Assembly (NCBI RefSeq): GCF_000764305.2
Contig: NW_025931475.1
Location: forward strand, 1-64,000
Reading direction: 5' to 3'
From: Hyalella azteca
Lineage: Eukaryota; Arthropoda; Malacostraca; Amphipoda; Hyalellidae
DNA: 64,000 bases
Each line of letters begins with the position of its first letter. The stretch's first letter is position 1. Below, in pieces: positions 1 through 12,200 of this stretch. The notes beneath the pieces are model-generated. The model did not search any database. It was not told the origin of the DNA and saw only the letters and a list, made by a program, of their open reading frames with translations. Both the position numbers and the translations under genes were made by a program.

Positions 1-11
1 ACGTGCTAAAG
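1..11 (+). CDS. Last codons of a cadherin-repeat exon (left arm)
   Basis: The first eleven bases read as the end of a Tyr codon plus Val-Leu-Lys, followed directly by a GTGAGC splice donor. The complete partner exon in the right arm (63237-62818) ends in the same IYVLK residues at the same donor, so the window opens two bases into a Tyr codon of this exon. It joins in phase 0 to the exon at 10430, giving the cadherin motif YVLKPLDRDAPTG. The rest of the exon lies outside the window. Confidence 0.75.
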
Positions 12-212
12 GTGAGCAGAACAATAAACTGGTAAACACTTCCGTCGCGGTCCAATACTTCTCTTCAGTATTGCACTGAGTCACTCCACTACGTATGGCA
101 CCATCTACGTGCTTAAGGCGAGCAGAACAATAAACTGGTAAACACTTTCGTTGCGTGTCTTCAGTATTGGAGACAAAAAATAATCTGCTTAGAAATCATA
201 TATGCTCGGAAA
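1..212 (+). repeat. Tandem duplication of exon end plus start of intron, about 106-bp period
   Basis: The segment starting ACGTGC at 1 recurs starting ACGTGC at 107, followed by the same AACAATAAACTGGTAAACACTT stretch in shortened form. The second copy keeps the coding end (ACCATCTACGTGCTTAAG) but its donor dinucleotide is GC rather than GT. The right arm has only one copy, next to the complete exon. Confidence 0.6.
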
Positions 213-3200
213 AAATAATTAATGTCCGTGTATGGATTTTGACTTACTTGAGTGACAGTTTTCTCAGTTTTCTTTATGGCCACAAGTCCAATTAAAATTT
301 ATGCAGTTCGTGTTTAAACAAACAAACGGTTGGTGTTAAAACAAACCTTATTTGTTTTTGCCCAGGATTTGAGTTCTCTTGCTGCACTACATTGGTTTGG
401 GTGTCGATATTATTCATCTTATTCTATGGTCCCACGTGAAAGGCATATCCCCTCCCCCTTGTAATGGATGGTGGCAACGTATGTAGCGCCGCCAACGTTA
501 TAAGGGAAGCAATTTTTCGCGTTTTTGGTCGCGTGAATTGCGTGCGGTTGCCATATTAATTTGTGGCTCCACGTGGTCCCTATGTCAACTCCATGTGAAG
601 TGACGCGGAATTGGCAACCAATACTAGTGGCTTTATCGCTGACTACTCCATTAACATGCAGCTAGTCAGCCATAATAAGGAACTATTTAAATCAATTGTT
701 TCATATTAGTTAGAAAATTATTGTTAGGTTTTCTAATTACACGCGCTAGCAATTCCACTCGAAATTCTCTTGCAGGGAAAACTTGGTTTCACTCATCCTT
801 ACAGCTGTTATACTATTCATTTGAAATTTAAAATGTATAGATATTGTTTTTAATACAGAACAGCCAACAAAATTTTTTTCCCAAGTATTTTTTGAGTATC
901 CTACGATATTATTTTGATTTTCCAGGGATGTGTCTTCAAATGTCTTCTTGATCACTAACCGAAATTTAGTAATCTTTAGGAAATAATTTCTTATTCCTCC
1001 GAAGTTTTCGTGTTGATACAGTCAATCTGGGTAGAAATTTTGAATATCTCAATCCAGGAAGTCTTTATGCATCGTCTTTTTCTCAGAATTTCCCTCTACA
1101 CAGAAAAACTGGCTTCCATCACCGCGATTTTCACCAGGCATCAATACAGTTGAGAAAACCTTTGGAGCTTCCAAGACTATTACATTTTTGTCTTTTAACG
1201 CCTTCTCTAAATTTTAATAGTCACCATTTCATTTCAGCATTTCATGGGAAAGGAAACTCTTCTATCTCGCCTCAATCCTTTATGACGTCCGAAAAGGAAG
1301 TTCTTTGCTTTAGGAATCCCTTTAATGTTAGCCTGGAGAATCCAGAGCTCAATTCTGGTCTGCCTTCCAATGGGAACGGTCGTGTTTACACCAAGGCACT
1401 GAATGCACGATCGCTTCTGGCAGCTGTAACAATTTTTGTGAGATTTCAATTTTGTGCCGCCATCAGTAACCGGAAATTAATTGCTAAAAAATCTATACAG
1501 GGAATAAATTGTCTAAATTCACAATAAATTGTCTAAATTGTCTAAATTGTCCAGAATTCACAATATAATTAAAGACTAGGTTGACATGATCTTGAGGTCA
1601 AATTCGGGGAAGTAGTCACGTGGAATTTTTTATTCGCCGGAATGATGAATATTGTGAATTTTGCTTAAATTAATTTTTGCGTAAATGTTGCATAGTTCTG
1701 AGGATTACCATTCTTTCGTCATATTTTGATTTTATAATTTTCCGGGCATGTTACTTATGATATTTCTCCGCTATATGAAGCTCATACTTCATCATTTTCC
1801 TCGGTTTGAAATGGTTCTCATACACCTTAATTATTTCTATTCGAAACAGTTCACTTGCTCCTTTTTCGGTTGTAACGGTTCTCTTGCGGCTATTCAATTT
1901 AAAATCATAGAATATTTCTCGAGCACAATTGTTTTTACCTTCTTCTCGGTGGCGTCTCATTAAATACACAGTCAATTCTCACATTCTACATAGAGTCGAA
2001 AAAATTCCAACATCTCTTTAATCAAAGGTTCTAGTAGTAAGTGTTCAGGCTCGATTTTTCGCCGTCCTGTTTACTGTTTAGTTCCTCCCAACTATAGTAA
2101 GAAGTGTTAAATAAAGCGAGTCGCTTTTTTCATGGAAAATTGTCGTATTTACGCCTGAATATATATATTCATTTGTTGAGTTCCTTGAATATTTTATTTT
2201 GTTACACATCGCAGGAAATAAGTCTATATAAAACTTGAAGGCTGGACTGAGTCAAGATTACTCATTAGCTCTTCATCAGAACGCGAACAAACTTCCGTGT
2301 TATTATTACGTATTATTTGGAGGTTTGGGCAAGATTCATTATTCAGATGTAGTCATTAATGTGAAATCCGTTGTATCATCGAGAAGTCCTGAGTATCCTA
2401 GCAAAACCACATTTCAATCACTGGGTCACCACTTCATCTTTATTCCATCGCCGGAATTCGCTACCTGCATCGCTACCTGCATCTTTATTCTGCTCTTTTC
2501 GCTCGGAAAATTTCATCTACTAATGTGAGTGTTTCCAACCGTAATTGTAGAATGAAATTGGATAATTGGTCGTGAGTTTTAAAGTTCTCACGGATGGCGA
2601 GTTCACCATCAGCAAGATGATATTGTTTAAATGATGAACGTGTTCATGTATGACCTCAAAGAATGTTTATAATACAGTAATATTTTATAAGAATCTGCTT
2701 GTGATATATATTTCTAGACAGGAACGTGGGAACGTATTCATTATTTGTCGGTTTTTAAAGTAAGTACACATGTATATTACTCACTCAAGAATGTCCTCTT
2801 GAGGAGCTGGTCCTTTCATTGGCCCTCGAGGCGGTGCTAATTAGGTGCTCTTTATACCTGGCGACCTTTTCTTCAAAGAAGCTGAGCGTCCTGCCAAGTT
2901 TGCTCAAGTGCTTTGGATTAACCAGGCGTTCTCCTTCAGTTCCCACATTCCTCTCTCTTGGCTTGTGCTGAACGATATTCAGCTTACCTGGTGAGATCGT
3001 CTCTTTATTTTGGCAGAACAAATTTCACGATCTTCATGCTTGCTGTAGTCATGGCCATTATGAAGTCATCGGTTGTACATGAATAATTTTTCGGTCATTT
3101 TCGGCTCTCAGGATATCTTCTGAGCATTTTGAGTACGTTTGATGGAGATTCATTGATGCTAGCAGGAATTTTTGCTGCCGTATGTCACTTATATGAAGAC

Positions 3201-6200
3201 ATTTGATGTTGTTCCGAAGAGGCCACAGTGGTGCCTGTACAATGCCGACAAGCGGTCCAGAAATGAAATTGCTAATCGATGCCGAGTTTTGTTTCGGTGT
3301 TTTGTTCAAAGCTCTGCGGTATTTCCAGCACTATTTCTGCACAATATTTAACGGTGCAGAACATTTCAAGGCGCCGTTTACCACTATGGATTTAAATGTT
3401 TTTTTTTGCGCTTTGATGGTCACGATTATGACTTACATTTGGATAGATGGTAGATTTTACTATGTATATTGCTCGAGGTCAAGAGGTCACGGTGCATGCT
3501 CGCGGTCAAGAGGTCACGGCGCTTGCTCGAGGTCAAGAGGCCACGGCGCTTGCTCGGGGTCAAGAGGTCACGGTGCTTGCTCGAGGTCAAGAGGTCACGG
3601 CGCTTGCTCGAGGTCTAGAGGTCACGGTGCATGCTCGAGGTCAAGAGGTCACGGTGCATGCTCGAGGTCAAGAGGTCACGGCGCATACTCGCGGTCAAGA
3701 GGTCACGGTGCGCTTGCTCGAGGTCTAGAGGTCACGGTGCATGCTCGAGGTCAAGAGGTCACGGTGCATGCTCGAGGTCAAGAGGTCACGGCGCATACTC
3801 GCGGTCAAGAGGTCACGGTGCATGCTCGAGGTCAAGAGGTCACGGTGAATGCTCGAGGTCAAGAGGTCACGGCGCTTGCTCGAGGTCAAGAGGTCACGGT
3901 GCTTGCTCGAGGTCTCAGAGGTCACGAAGTTCAGAAGTTTTTAATTATATTGTTTCTAATTTAATCAATAAATTTATTAGATAACCTTAAATTAACGAGT
4001 ATGGTTTTACTTCATTGTTTACTTATTTCTCGCCGCGCTGTTCGCTTGCTCAACAATTGCTGCAGCGCCTCCGTCGCGGCCTCGGCGGGACTTGGATGTC
4101 AACACATCGCCTGACGCACCGGCATGCATCTCGACGCTCACCTCGAATAGCGCGGAAGCTGATACGGCATTTTTCCGTTAAAAACTGGGTCCGGATGACA
4201 CACATAACGACAAACAGTGCATCGCCAATTGGACAAAATCTCATATCCCCGAGCACACTTTAATTAGAGAAATGGGGGCGAATGACCAGGGTTTTGTGTT
4301 GCTCGTCGCCATTTGATGAGGAGTTGTACGTGGGCAGCAGACACGATGAGAAATTGATATTGACGCATTTAAGACTGCTGGATGGTATCACGCATATGAG
4401 AAAATGGGAATCTTAACTTGATTGTGCTAAAAGCTTAAAAAAATTCATTATTGAGGATATTACTTGGTCTTGTTTTATTGCTTTTTCGTGATTGTACTAA
4501 AAATTGTCACTATCCTGCTCTGGAGACCACCTGCCTCAGAGTAAGGACAATAATATTATTATTTGTTCACCAACTTATTTTGAATCCTCCTAAATATTCC
4601 CAGTTCTATCTTCCATTCCAAACATATACATTTTTATCTGGTGGTATTTTCGCGATCGGTGACCAGGCAGTTCCGTTTGCGCCCTGACTGATGGTCCAAA
4701 ATTCCAATAAAGGTTCCATTATCTCCCGAGGAAGATGATTTAGCGATGTCACTGGCGGACTTTACCGCTGATCCTGAGAATCGGCAATGATTCGCCCATT
4801 TCCATCTGGCATTATTGCTGTCGATTCACCAATTCCATAAGGAATCAATTCTAGCTATTACACTAACTGCAGAATTGTCGTGAGACACGAATGAGATTTA
4901 GTCCTGCATTGACGGCGTTGAACCATCAAACCGCTTCGCTCGGCAAGCCTTGTACTTTGCCTATTTAATGCGGAATTCTATTTCTATATAGGCCTAGGAG
5001 ATGCGTTCAGTCCATTGAATCGCCACTAGGTACATGTTGATGAGTTGAACTGATATGCTGGAATACAGCGTTCCGTGCGTGGCGTGGCTCAATGGAAAGC
5101 AGACGAATGCGACAGCTTTTGATACATCAAATGTCTGTGTTACATGTACGGTGACGGGATTTCTTCATTTTTTCCATTGTTAAAAAATCATTTTTATGAA
5201 TCTGCTCGAGTTTTGTGGCAGGAATACACCCAACATTTTTGCTCACTGCTCTTTGCAAATTTTATTTATTTATTTTCCATGGTGGCAAGTCAAATTCGCT
5301 GCCACTTCTAAAGTTTCCAAAAGTCCTATCTTCAGGTTGTCTGATTGTCACGCCTGATACATAATAGATAATTTCTGTGTCTTATGTGCTCATGTCGAGC
5401 GGCATATTTTGAGTTTACAACGTAATGATTACGTCTTTGCGGCGTTCATCACAAAAGTGTGTCAAGTCGTAGTTCTGAATTTACGACTTTATCATGACGT
5501 CATCCCACGATTGTCACTGGCTTGTCGCTCTTGCCTACCCTCACTTCGGGACCCAATCACAGAGAAGCGAGTCGTAATTCGGCTCTCAGACACGTCGTAA
5601 AGCCGCCTATTTACGACCAAGATCATGGAGCGCATGGCCAGCAACAGCTCGCTCTAACCCCAAGCGCCTCCTTGAATTTTCTGCCCAGGAATTCTTTGCG
5701 GGTTAATGCTTCTATTTCTATTAAACTATTTAGTACCTACTCTTTTCTTCTTGATCATTCGGCAGATGAATTTTACCTAAAATTTTCAACATATCTCAGC
5801 TATATTCGAGTTTCCTTTTCCTCGTTTATCATTGTGTCATCATCACCATAGAAAAATAACATTATCGGCAAGCCTGCAGTTCGTTCAACTTTCATACTCC
5901 TCGGTAATTATTGGTTCACATATGCGATTTACATTTTGAATTTTCAATTGATGCATTTGTATCCATCATAATATTTAGAAATTTTTTCAGGATTTATGAA
6001 TTCTGATCCCCGAGTCTGATTTTAAGCATTGTGAAAGTTTTTTCTTACCAAGTGTCATAAATGTTTAATTGTTTATTTTTGATTGCTCTTGTAATTAGTA
6101 AAAGTGCTCTTCATTCTTCAATCGTGAAAAATTGCCCGAAACAGAGTTAAAGTATTATTTTCTGTTGTACGAAGGAAGCGATTTCTTCAAAATTGCACAT

Positions 6201-9200
6201 TTCATTTTTAATTTAGCACTTCCCGCCAATTGACATCTCTCGTAAACATTCACGATTTCATTTTCGGTTTGACGTTTCAAAGTTTTTGCATGCATGAATA
6301 TATATAGTTTGAAGGTAATACATTATTAATTAAGCCAAGTCACATGCCGTTCAGTATGCTGGAATAAATGCCAAGACTCAGGCCAACTCAAAGGCCGTTT
6401 AGTATGCCCGAATCATCGTTATAAGACTCAGGCCGAATCATAAGCCGTTCAGTACGCTCGAATAACGCAAAGACTCAGGCCGAATCAAAGGCCAATTTTA
6501 TGCTTGAATAACGGCAAGGACTCAGTAAGAGTCAAAGGCCGTTTAGTATGTCCGAATTACGGCTGACTCAGGACGAATGCTAAGCCGTTCAGTACGCTCG
6601 AATAACGGCAAAGACTCAGTCCGAATCATCAAAGGTCGATCTATATACTCGAAAACGGCAAAGACTCAGGTCGAACCGTATGCTGCTCAGGATACTCAAA
6701 TAAAGGTTAAGACTCAGTCCAACGCAAAGGCCGTTCACAATACCTGAATAACGATAAGCTCCACCACTTGATGAATGCCACCTGCCACCCGAGACCAGCT
6801 GTGCGTCTCCAGATGAATAACTCGGGCACGAAGCCTGCCACTCTTGCCACCAGCTGCTGAAGCTTTATTCATTTCTTGCCCATCGTGACGCCGAGTAATA
6901 TTTCACGAGAATTATTGTCCGCCCTTCAGTTGTTCTTGCAGTTTTATAGACATAGATTTACTACAGTAAAGGAATGCATTGAGATACGTATGCGCACTTC
7001 CTTTGTGATCGACCCTTAAAGTTTTCACGTCGTTACAGAGAATCAAATTGTAAGAGTTTGTTGATCGGCCCGCATCTTGAAATATTAAGTTATGGCGTGA
7101 AAGACTTAACTTGGTATTTCGTGTATGAACTAGAAAGATTATCCTTTGACATTGTCAACACAAAGTCGCAGGTGTTGAAAAAGCCGATTGCTACAAGATT
7201 TCGCTAGACGAGTGGAAATCAACTGTTCAAGTGGAAAATTCATCGTTGTTTAAAGAAGTTGAAAGTAAAGATTTTCTATTTCGTTGAAAGTATAAATTTT
7301 CAATTTCTACTAGTATGAATAACTTAATTGTTCCCGCGTACTTTATCCCCAATTTAAGCCTCGATATTCTGCAGTAGTTGCGAGGTATAGTGCCGTGTGA
7401 TTGCCAATTTTATAGTATAATTTTGTGGTTGGATTATGGCTGATAATTCTTTCACCAGAAGCATTGCTCAAATGAAACTGAAATTTATGCTCCGGCATGA
7501 AAAATAATATCCTGAAATGAAACCTGACCCTTTATAATTTTAAGTATGCTTCATTATCTGGCATCTGAAGAGTTGCAACTCAGTTTTGGACGGCATAAAG
7601 CCTCCCGAACTCAAGTCGCCAACTTAATCGTCGCCCAGGCCTCGTGCTATTACTCTCCTCTTAATTTTGTGAGTAGCGCAAGTTTATTCTGTGAACTTGA
7701 AACTTGAGTGCAACTTCCTTCTTGAACTCGAACTGTGGCCGCTCTGTCGGTAGCAAAAGTTTTAGTCAACGAAACAAAAACTTGATTTTATTGTCTGGAT
7801 ATTTTATTGTGCTTATAGAGAAATATGTATCTATATTTCCCAAAAGTTTGGAGCCTCCCATTAACTTATACACTATAACATACGTGATTAAGTTTATCAT
7901 ACATTATTAAGTTATATATTGTTAGTTATTAAGTAGTTTATTATCTTTAATTAAATGATAAGAATTATGCATGTGATATTTCGTTTTTGAGGTTCTACTT
8001 TTAAGTGTCCAATTCAGTCCCCTCTTACTTTTAATCCTTCGCAACGTTCAATAATGCTGTACTTGCAGAGGAGAAGGTCCAGTTAAGTGATATTAATTGC
8101 GTATATGTTAATAAGCTCTTCAGCCATTATACAAATATAAATTTGACGAGATAAATATACCTTGTTTCTATTTAAGTTAATTGAATATTTAATTTTACTA
8201 TACTTGAGGATAACAATCAAATCGTCTTATGTTCTGAAGTAAAAATTGGAATCATAATTCAATAAAATTCTTGTTTAAATATAATTAAGAATTAGTTTGC
8301 CAAGATTTCCTAATTTATCTTATGTAGATCTGATAAAAGTTCTATTTGTTGCACGCATAATTCTTTTAATGTCAAACAACTGAATTCGGTCACTGAAATG
8401 ATTTTGCCGTATTTGGCTACGTTAGACATCCATAATAATCAATTGCATACGTGAATAATAACAGTTTTAATTTTATATACTTATTTTGATATTTTGATAT
8501 TGGAATTGTGCCTTAATTTATTGAGGAAAGCTCAAAATATGCGAGGAGTTATAGACAAAACCCGCTCATCTTGAGCCTCTAGACAGGCAGCAGAGCGATG
8601 GCCTCGTAAACAACATACGCTGACTGTTTAATTCCCAACTTCCTTGTGTTTTGCGGGGAAATTCAGGCGGGACTGAAATTAGATGGTGAATTTTTGGTGC
8701 AGATTTAAGGCGAAGTTCAGCCGACAGTTTTGTTGCTAAATTTTATCGATTCAAGAGTTTGAAAAATGATGGGTTTGTGGGATCTCGCGAAATATTGCCG
8801 TTGTTGCAATGTTGTTGGTGTAAAAATTGTGTTTTTGATTCGTATTGTTTCGATAGTCGGGGCTGAAGTCTTGACAAAACTTCATTTGTTGCAAAGTTTA
8901 TTCATTATTTCAGTACTAGCTGATAAATCCAGGCGTGTTGACGCGATATTCCATCTAAAATGAGCGTCCGAAGCTCCTGGCTGCTAAGAACAAAGCTTAC
9001 TAATTAGAACGTCTTATTCTAAACGAGACTTCGAACTAACAAACTTATAAAAGTAGAAGTTTTAAATGACAGAGCCTTTGCATCTAGACTGCTTGATAAT
9101 GAAACTGACGCTTGATGTCAGGCATCAGGTATCACTTGATGCCTAAGGCCGTAATATCGGAAATAGTTATAAGTTCGTAACTCTATGAGCCAATCACTGA

Positions 9201-12200
9201 GGGTTTTTCAAGATAGACCCACCAATCACAGAAGAGAAATCGGCCACTACATGTAACTGGCCGCTACGTATACTTGAGTGAGTTTTGATAGTATGGGCTC
9301 TAATCTCTACGTAAATTGCGACGATGTTTAATCCTTTGAGGAGAAGATTCAATACGAAGATGGTATCCTTGATACCGAGATAAGCTTCGAACAACTGCCC
9401 TACCCTGCATACCATTTATAATGCAGTGTGACAGGTGCACACAGTGGCTATGGCGGTTTGGGTGTCGTGGGGTTTGGGTGGACACAGCTAACCGAAAAGT
9501 TAGCTTCGATAACCGTTAATCCGCTACTGAATAGTTAGCTTTTATAACGCTATAAACCGATAAATTGGCGAAAAATTTTGCTGAATTTACCGCCAACTTC
9601 TAACTTTTAGTATATAAATTTAGGTTTGGTTTAATTTTTTGGGGGCTCTAAAACTCGGAAAAACAGACTTAGAGAGCTGAACTTTTAATATGTTGTAGCA
9701 TTGACAAGAAGCTTTCCAAAAAGGTTCTGAGGCTTTTCAATGCAGACCTACCTCTCAGTCTCAGCAGCCTTCGCCTCATGATTCACAGCCACTGCAGGCT
9801 CCGAAACAGGTCTAACATCCTCAGACGGAACAAAAGCGTCTTCACTTTCCATTGCAAAAACTTTTAGACTCGGTAAACTGACATGTTTATGATAACGTAC
9901 CTTGTCGTCCCTGACGCTGTAAGACTGTAACGTGTTACGTGACTAACGTCCTAAGTGAACCGAACTGCAGAATTACACAATGCTGCGTCAACCTATCATG
10001 TCTTGTGCTACTACAATATGTGGCAGTAACAGAAGATGTGATTGATTGATGTACATATGCTGACGTAGTCAGCCATCAGTGTGGCAAACGGCTAACGATA
10101 CTTAGCATTTAATATTAACACCTGAATTTTCTATCAGAACATTTTTAGCGGACTGCCAGCTAGCGGATTTAATTGAAATTTAGCGGAAGCTAATTGGTCC
10201 GCTGATGGTTTTCAAAGTTGGCTGAAAAGTTAATCCGATAAGGAAAAAGTTACCTTCGCTAACGCTAATTAGCGGTTAGCGGAACTGTGCCCACACTGGA
10301 CCATGTCAATAATATTGAAATTGAGTGAGTACTTGTAGCACGAGAGCTAGTCTTGAGTAGATCAAAGTGTAAAAAAATTTTATTAAAAATAAATTTTATA
10401 TTAATTAATTTATTAAATTTTCCTGGCAGCCGTTGGACCGTGACGCACCAACGGGCCAGGCGCGCTGGCGTCTGACGGTCACGGCCACGGACGGGCAGTA
10501 CACGGCCTCCACTAACGTACTCGTCAACCTCAAAGACGTCAACGACAACGCACCCGTCTTCCCGCATGACGTCATCGACGCCAACGTCTTGGAAAACTCC
10601 ATGCCAGGTGATTTTAATTAATGATCACGAGTTAGGCCTTAATTTTTTCGGTAAAATTTTTATTAGCAATCTTATGAACTTTTTGGTTTGTTTTAATGGT
10701 TTGTTTGTTTTTTAATGAAAAATGGTTTGTTTTTTAATAAAAAAACTTTGATTTTATAATGTCGAGGCAAGCCATGACAAAGATGCTTGTCTCAATTTTG
10801 TAATAACGGGTTTTATGTAAGTTTTTGCTGTTTGAGTTGCTACGCGCCTCACAGTCAGGTTCAGATCACGACAGGTAATCGCTTTTAATCTTCGGCACCG
10901 TGAGCAATGCGACTACATGCCTTATCTCGATTTCCAATTATTAGAACAAGCAAAAAAGCACGTTTCGTAAATCTGATTGAAAATATTATCGTTTTTCCTC
11001 GGTATGAGATTCTAAAAGATGGATTTCTCTCGTCATAAAGTTGGCAGCTCAGCTTCGTTATCGTGAGCAAGCAACGATCCACGAGCGACAAGTTTGCGTG
11101 ATTTTTGACGAAGTTTGGATCAATATTTGCAATAGCAATGTCATCGATATTCCCTGTCTTAATTTAATTATTTTACGCCCAATTTAGTAATTTAAAATAA
11201 AATTCTCAGTTTTCTCGACTCGATACATCTTCGGTGTAATTAGCAACTTGAGGCACTTAGTTTTCGAAAATATTGCAGGTACGTGAGAAGAGTGTAAGAC
11301 GGATTATTACAGCATCATGCATTTCCGGAACAGCCAGGTTTTATCTTTCAAAAGTGTATGTTAAAAATTGAGTTTACAAAACTTCGAAGTATTCAACGAA
11401 CAAGAAATATAGAACGTAGACACAAAAATGTGTAAATAATAAATTCAGCTCGTCTTATCTTCCATATCACCGAATCTTATTTCTAAGTTTTCTGGATGAA
11501 AAACTTTTTTCTTTCGTGGGTGCGTTGGAGCTCAAAGACTGCTTCTGCGCTTACCGGGGCGGCGAAACTTTTTACGTAGTCTATTTTCGGCACTATTTTT
11601 TTAAGTCTGTTTATGTCCTTTCAAGAGCATGAGGATATCTGAATCATATTATTATAATTTTTATACTAAACTCTGCCTCTCATATTTATAATTTTCCAGA
11701 TTCAATGGCCTTCCAATCAATCAGGATTTAATGACGTCTTATATTTATATAGTTTTTGCAGTTAACGCGTGAGTATTCTCATTAGTTTAGACCGCATCTG
11801 AGCACAACGGAAGCCTTATTGCGAATCTTTAAAGCATATGACTCGTGCTATTGCGAATAAGTTTGTTTTTGATGTTAATTATAACTTATCGAATATGTTT
11901 ATTCCGTCCTGAATTAATCGCTTCTTTTTTCACAGGAACGACCGTGGCGGTAGTGACTGCGCACGACGCAGACGACCCGCATGAAGGCGACAACGCCCGC
12001 CTGTCGTATTCGCTGCTGAAGAACGTCATTGATGAACGCTCCCGCCTGCCTATGTTCACAGTTGACAGGCAGACGGGGGCTCTGCGTACGGCCGTCTGCT
12101 GTCTAGACAGGGAGCACACGTCGTCTTACGGGCTTGTGATTGCTGCTACTGACGGAGGAGGTCTTCAAGGTTTGTTCTCCGTAAACATCATTTATATTAT

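Larger units (their letters stand above)
12..10429 (+). other. Long intron of the left-arm cadherin gene
   Basis: About 10.4 kb lie between the exon ending at 11 and the exon at 10430. I see no convincing gene; the open frames are short or repeat-driven. Contents include a duplicated exon-end fragment near 107-117, a 27-bp minisatellite at 3466-3925, a GC-richer block near 4020-4260, a block with GTCGTA/TACGAC motifs near 5400-5640, a roughly 48-bp satellite at 6340-6765 and an hAT-like insertion near 9475-10297. Much of the intron can be matched in inverted order to 53,766-62,817: for example 4050-4260 with 59,050-59,280, 5440-5620 with 57,880-58,040, and 8530-8700 with 54,720-54,900. Confidence 0.7.

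Noticed and set aside
1150..1527. Open frame of about 125 codons in the long intron
   Set aside because: No recognisable domain; the mirrored sequence at 60,860-61,070 does not keep the frame open, so it is probably chance.
3466..3925. CRISPR-like array
   Set aside because: The units are directly adjacent with no unique spacers, and the context is eukaryotic introns.
3203..3964. Long + strand open frames through the 27-bp minisatellite (Arg/Ser/Gly repeats)
   Set aside because: The frame stays open only because the unit is 27 bp without stops; several frames on both strands are open, and the right arm keeps only about one unit.
4015..4263. GC-richer open stretch with a coding-like look
   Set aside because: The inverted counterpart (59,050-59,280) has indels breaking the frame, and there is no splice-phase support.
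5522..5851. Open frame downstream of the GTCGTA block
   Set aside because: It is not conserved as a frame in the right arm and has no recognisable family.
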